Source: an uncultured Neomegalonema sp. (lineage in GTDB: Bacteria > Pseudomonadota > Alphaproteobacteria > Rhodobacterales > Rhodobacteraceae). Taken from it: DNA of 16,834 nt. Positions 13,857 through 16,834 of this stretch are shown one piece after another (within the stretch, counting starts at the first letter, position 1; every line of letters begins with the position of its first letter). The position numbers were made by a program, and so were the translations under genes. Where the stretch lies: the NCBI GenBank assembly GCA_937927905.1, contig CALFWP010000043.1, forward strand, positions 1 to 16,834, written 5' to 3'. The notes beneath the pieces are model-generated. The model was not told the DNA's origin. It worked only from the letters and a program-made list of their open reading frames with translations, and ran no database searches.

Positions 13857-14885
13857 TTAAGGACGGGAAAATTCAAGGTTTTCACTCTTGTGGATCTCCG
13901 CTTCTGCTTCTGAAACGCTGACGATCCGGCCGCCTATAACATCGGTGAAATATTTCAGCGTTTGGTCGAGACAAACCAAAAGGTCGTCACGCTCTTTTTC
14001 GGTTCGGGCATAAGATGTTGAACCGGGTAACATGGTCGAGCTGTGATAGCTCAGGGTCAGCAGGCGTTGGCCGTCTCCGACAAGTGCTTTAATAACGCGT
14101 TGCAGGGAATTGCAGGGCACATTTTCGATTGTCAGCCGGCACCTTTCGAGCAGCCCGAGACCGGCCAAGGCGCCTGGTACGCGCAGCGAACGGGCAAGTA
14201 CATTGTCAAGCATGGGGGCGCCCATGGGCCCCCAATTCTTAACTTTCCCGGAAAATCCTGTTGTCACCGGTATGCCGAGCAATTTGCCCGGCGAACCATG
14301 CCAATAAGGTTCGTTATTCCATTCGTAAAACGAGGGGCCGCCGTCACTTGCAAAATTTGAATGGGGGGCAATCGACAATTCAGTCCGGTATCCGAGCTGT
14401 TTCAGACTGCGCAAAGTACCGTAACCGATGCCATACCGTCCGGCGCGAAACCGTAAAGGCGTGACCCCTGTGGATGCTGCAATCGCTTCGGTCAGAACTT
14501 CTATTTTCTGGCGTTCCAGCGAGGGTTCCAGATTGCAGCCGTATGAATTGGATGGAGAAACCGCTTCGGAATAAGGCGGGTTTACCCATGTATGCAAATG
14601 AGCGCCTACCTCGGCGTGTCCGCTTTCTGTCAATTCCCTGAGCCATGACGTGCTCCAGGGATCTGTCGCAACCGGGTGGTCGATTACGTAGAGAGGAACG
14701 GCACCGTGACGGTCCAGTATTTTTTGTGCACGATGCTGCTCACGTAAATTTTGTGTCGAACGGGATTCGCGGGAAAAGGGGGCAGACCAATCGAACTCCT
14801 CTTCCGTATCCACCACCACAAGCATCATAGGCTGAGTCTGTGCACTCAGCTGGATCGGCGTGGTAAAGGACGGACTCAGCGTCAC
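13857..14885 (-). CDS. WalW-like polysaccharide deacetylase family protein
   Basis: A 342-residue protein resembling the WalW branch of polysaccharide deacetylases (NodB-like fold). Features: LVVVDTEEEFDW at 22-33 with the catalytic-type D26; a distinctive GHAEVGAHLHTWVNPP at 89-104, with H96 and H98 in place of the usual H-x3-H metal site; and RFRAGRYGIG at 145-154, the family's arginine-rich third motif. There is no signal peptide, so it may act in the cytoplasm on a lipid-linked or nucleotide-bound sugar. The start is GTG at 14885 with GGAG about ten bases upstream; ATG pairs at codons 20-21 are alternatives without a ribosome site. It is transcribed with the Wza-like gene downstream and is divergent from the acetyltransferase gene 90 bases away, so all three probably modify and export one polysaccharide. 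Confidence 0.83.
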   Translation of the reverse strand: MTLSPSFTTPIQLSAQTQPMMLVVVDTEEEFDWSAPFSRESRSTQNLREQHRAQKILDRHGAVPLYVIDHPVATDPWSTSWLRELTESGHAEVGAHLHTWVNPPYSEAVSPSNSYGCNLEPSLERQKIEVLTEAIAASTGVTPLRFRAGRYGIGYGTLRSLKQLGYRTELSIAPHSNFASDGGPSFYEWNNEPYWHGSPGKLLGIPVTTGFSGKVKNWGPMGAPMLDNVLARSLRVPGALAGLGLLERCRLTIENVPCNSLQRVIKALVGDGQRLLTLSYHSSTMLPGSTSYARTEKERDDLLVCLDQTLKYFTDVIGGRIVSVSEAEAEIHKSENLEFSRP

Positions 14886-14975
14886 TATTCGAAACTCCGG
14901 TATCGACCATCAATGTTGTTTGTACGCTTCGTTCACGAATGGACTGTAAACAGCACGCAAACTGGAGTACGTCGT

Positions 14976-16097
14976 ATGAAGCCACTCACAGCAAAAATCA
15001 GACCGGTTAACGATTTATTGCTTCTGGAAGCGTCCTGGCGTGAGCTTGAAACAAAGGCAGATCGTCCGTTTTTCCTATCATGGACCTGGATCGGAACCTG
15101 GCTGAAAACATTTGCCGGACATCCGATGCTTGTTGAAGTTTTTGAATCTGGCGGTGATCTGGTCGGACTGGGTTTGTTGTGCGAATCCGTGGAAGTCAGG
15201 AAAAAAATTGTCCGGGCCAAGCAGATCCGCCTACATGAGACCGGTAATCCGCAGGAAGATGTTATAACTATAGAATACAACACTCTGCTGGCTGCGCGCG
15301 GTTTGGAGCAAGCCGTCTGGCATGCGGCAATTAACCGGTTACAGAGCAAAGATGCTCCATATTGGGATGAGTTGGTTATCGGCGGTGCCACAGATCAGGA
15401 CGCTGCGCTTTTTGAACAATTCGGCCTTCATGTCCATCGACGCGCCGAAACGACATCCGCTTACGTTGATTTATCCGCGCTACGCGCCCGTGGGGTTACA
15501 GATGTGGAGGGGTATCTGGGAACATTGGGTAAAAATACCCGAAGTCAGATCAGGCGATCAATGAAGCTTTACCGGTTGCGGGGCAAACTGACACTGGATG
15601 TGGCCGGATCGTTAACCGAGGCACGGGGTTTTCTGTCTGAACTTGCTCCGCATCATGAAGCGAAGTGGAATGCCGCCGGAAAAGCCGGGGCAACACAAAA
15701 AACGGATTATATGCGCTTTCATACGGAAATGATGAATTTCGCTTATGGCGGTCAAGCGGATAACGGTGTGGAGTTTTTGCGCGCCCGGGCCGGAGAGCAT
15801 GCATTCGGCTGGCTTTATAATTTTACCGACCGCGGCAAAGTCCTGTTTTACCTTAGTGGCTTTGCTTTTGAAGATGATAATAAACTGAAACCCGGCCTGG
15901 TAACCCATGCCCTGGCAATTGAGCATCACCTCAAGACGGGAATGGATGTTTACGATTTCATGGGCGGAGAGAACCGTTACAAAAGCAACCTGGGGCAAAA
16001 AGGTCCGGGCATTGTTGCTTACGCTCTGCAGCGTAAAACATTACCGATGATGATAGAGGGCGCTGCAAGGCGTGTTCTTACCCGCCTAGGAAAGTAA
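14976..16097 (+). CDS. GNAT-family acetyltransferase, CelD/BioF2-like (exopolysaccharide associated)
   Basis: A 373-residue protein with the Acetyltransf_6 (CelD / BioF2-like) arrangement seen in many exopolysaccharide clusters. The N-terminal part opens with LLLEASWRELETKADRPFFL and SWTWIGTWL, typical of the family. The core motif GKNTRSQIRRSMKLYR is at 185-200, and the C-terminal GNAT part includes VLFYLSGF at 289-296 and YDFMGGENRYKSNLG at 326-340. It would transfer an acyl group to a sugar or lipid-linked intermediate. The ATG at 14976 has GGAG at 14964-14967, eight bases away; the frame extends 75 codons further upstream but that part overlaps the divergent deacetylase gene. Substrate unknown. 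Some members are annotated with XrtA/PEP-CTERM systems, but no exosortase is visible here. Confidence 0.82.
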   Translation: MKPLTAKIRPVNDLLLLEASWRELETKADRPFFLSWTWIGTWLKTFAGHPMLVEVFESGGDLVGLGLLCESVEVRKKIVRAKQIRLHETGNPQEDVITIEYNTLLAARGLEQAVWHAAINRLQSKDAPYWDELVIGGATDQDAALFEQFGLHVHRRAETTSAYVDLSALRARGVTDVEGYLGTLGKNTRSQIRRSMKLYRLRGKLTLDVAGSLTEARGFLSELAPHHEAKWNAAGKAGATQKTDYMRFHTEMMNFAYGGQADNGVEFLRARAGEHAFGWLYNFTDRGKVLFYLSGFAFEDDNKLKPGLVTHALAIEHHLKTGMDVYDFMGGENRYKSNLGQKGPGIVAYALQRKTLPMMIEGAARRVLTRLGK

Positions 16098-16394
16098 TGG
16101 CGATATTATATTTGATAAATCCACGGCACATCTCAGAGCCTGAACGAAAAGTATTTGGGCGATTTCAGTGATTTGTGATTCCGTTCGGTTTGCACACTGA
16201 ATGGAGTCTCAAACGAATTGGACCGGAGCCGCTCGTGCGGAGCATAACCGTGCGATACATCTTTGCGGATTGCGGCGTCGCGGTCCGAAACTCCGCGGCG
16301 CGCCAGCAGGATACGGTAACTGGACAATTGAGGTCATCGAACCGATCCGGCACTGTGACAGCAAGAGCACCGGAGTTTTCGTAGCAGTCAGCTT
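16098..16394. other. Intergenic stretch without a recognisable gene
   Basis: About 300 bases between the acetyltransferase stop and the small ORF. Both strands have frames of 60-74 codons, but they overlap one another, lack ribosome binding sites and resemble no family I know. No strong hairpin with a T-run is present, and I see no match to tRNA, tmRNA, RNase P RNA or 6S RNA. The composition looks uneven (a GC-rich centre at about 16220-16320). It may be a gene remnant or an untranslated region. Confidence 0.5.
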
Positions 16395-16535
16395 TTATTT
16401 GTTCAGCTTTTCTGCAATTTGCTGAAGTGATTTGCTGATATCAGCCAGTGCGGATTGGATTTCAGCAGCGTTCAACTCGTTATCCTGTTGTCCCTGCTGT
16501 TGCGGCGTATTTGGTGTATTTTGCGGTGTACTCAT
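16395..16535 (-). CDS. Small hypothetical protein, 46 residues
   Basis: No family recognised. A short ORF runs from ATG at 16535 to TAA at 16395. The upstream sequence on its strand has GGGGAA about six bases from the ATG, a good ribosome binding site. The N-terminal half is rich in Gln, Asn, Thr and Pro (MSTPQNTPNTPQQQGQQ). The second half, from ELNAAEIQSALADIS to SLQQIAEKLNK, has hydrophobic residues at three- to four-residue spacing, as an amphipathic helix or short coiled coil would. There is no signal peptide or membrane segment. A disordered tail plus a helix suggests a small adaptor or oligomerising peptide, but that is only inference. It lies between the polysaccharide block and an insertion sequence, with its own candidate promoter. 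Confidence 0.6.
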   Translation of the reverse strand: MSTPQNTPNTPQQQGQQDNELNAAEIQSALADISKSLQQIAEKLNK

Positions 16536-16564
16536 GACGATTCCCCGTGATTACATTTTATAAT

Positions 16565-16593
16565 ATAATTATCTGAAAGCAGAGAGTTTGCAA
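16565..16593 (-). promoter_or_regulatory. Candidate promoter of the 46-residue small ORF
   Basis: On the minus strand TTGCAA (16588-16593) and AATTAT (16565-16570) are 17 bases apart in an AT-rich stretch, each matching four of six consensus bases. That would give a short leader of about 20-30 bases before the ATG at 16535. Confidence 0.35.
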
Positions 16594-16770
16594 TGTGCAA
16601 CGCTGTGATTGAATTGTGTCCGGTGTACTGAAATAAATGCATGCCGATAAAGCCTATCCGTATGGCCGAAAACGGGATATTTCAACAGCGGCAGCCGTGA
16701 CGCGGTTTGGACCTGTCGCGGGATTGTACCGCTCCTTTGATCACGTATCGTGTTGCAAAGGAGATGAAAG

Positions 16771-16834
16771 ATGGGTCCACGACCGACAGAGGAATTCCGA
16801 GCAGAGGTGGTGCGCGTAGCACTGACGAGTGGTC
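16771..16834 (+). CDS. IS3-family transposase OrfA, 5' part only (cut by window)
   Basis: The ATG at 16771 has AAGGAG at 16758-16763, seven bases upstream, an ideal site. The 21 residues visible, MGPRPTEEFRAEVVRVALTS and one more, match the opening of IS3-type OrfA proteins of the form M-G-x-R-P-x-x-E-F-R-x-x-x-V-R-(I/V)-A-L-T-S-G, which continue into a helix-turn-helix. The rest of the element lies beyond the right edge. The upstream end of the insertion sequence should be between the small ORF promoter and 16771, probably around 16615-16640, but I could not identify the inverted repeat or target duplication with confidence. Confidence 0.75.
   Translation, partial: MGPRPTEEFRAEVVRVALTSG

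Noticed and set aside
16133..16425. Several 60-74 residue frames on both strands after the acetyltransferase gene
   Set aside because: They overlap each other, have no start signals, and one runs into the small ORF on the other strand.
16637..16819. 60-residue plus-strand frame at the right edge
   Set aside because: It is out of frame with the well-supported transposase OrfA start and has no family resemblance.

Overview
The window reads as a chromosomal segment of an alphaproteobacterium of moderate GC (about 50% by eye). The best clue is IF-3. Its N-terminus, read from an ATA start, runs I-ARRPNLAPPTRETGPRVN, which resembles alphaproteobacterial IF-3 as I remember it. UbiD-type ubiquinone synthesis, an LpxL/HtrB-type lipid A acyltransferase (so a Gram-negative envelope), a DUF1223 protein and a WalW-type deacetylase agree with that. 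I cannot name a genus.

Layout. (1) 1-2598, plus strand: a 5'-truncated oxidoreductase-epimerase fusion followed by an overlapping GT4 glycosyltransferase; this looks like the tail of a surface or exopolysaccharide cluster. (2) 2624-5023, minus strand: ubiD followed by exodeoxyribonuclease III. (3) 5214-5897, plus strand: an exported protein of unknown family with an HExxH motif. (4) 5960-6871, minus strand: galU. (5) 7134-9319, minus strand: a tight three-gene operon, CDP-alcohol phosphatidyltransferase (YnbA-like) - CDP-diacylglycerol synthase (CdsA/YnbB-like) - PlsC acyltransferase. (6) 9469-11010, plus strand: infC with a non-canonical ATA start and a strong terminator, then an LpxL-like acyltransferase. 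(7) 10979-11743, minus strand: an exported DUF1223 protein whose 3' end overlaps the acyltransferase gene. (8) 12017-13042, plus strand: a CoxG-like SRPBCC protein carrying a 99-bp tandem repeat and a C-terminal membrane anchor. (9) 13160-16097: a second polysaccharide block with a WalW-like deacetylase and a Wza-like export lipoprotein (minus) and a divergent CelD/BioF2-type acetyltransferase (plus). (10) 16098-16834: an intergenic stretch, a 46-residue minus-strand small ORF, and the first 64 bases of an IS3-type transposase OrfA running off the right edge.

How the genes fit together. GalU makes UDP-glucose, the GT4 enzyme and fused epimerase would build sugar units, the deacetylase and acetyltransferase would modify the polymer, and the Wza-like lipoprotein would export it. 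The middle of the window is rich in membrane lipid functions: PlsC (lysophosphatidate to phosphatidate), CdsA-like (phosphatidate to CDP-diacylglycerol), a headgroup transferase, and an LpxL-like acyltransferase.

Most notable points: the ynbAB-plsC-like lipid operon, whose transferase has Asn in place of two of the four signature Asp residues; the ATA start of infC; the CoxG-like protein with hendecad Gly/Ala repeats and a tail anchor; the short conserved-looking ORF near the right edge; and the exported HExxH protein. I saw no tRNA, rRNA, CRISPR array or defence system.
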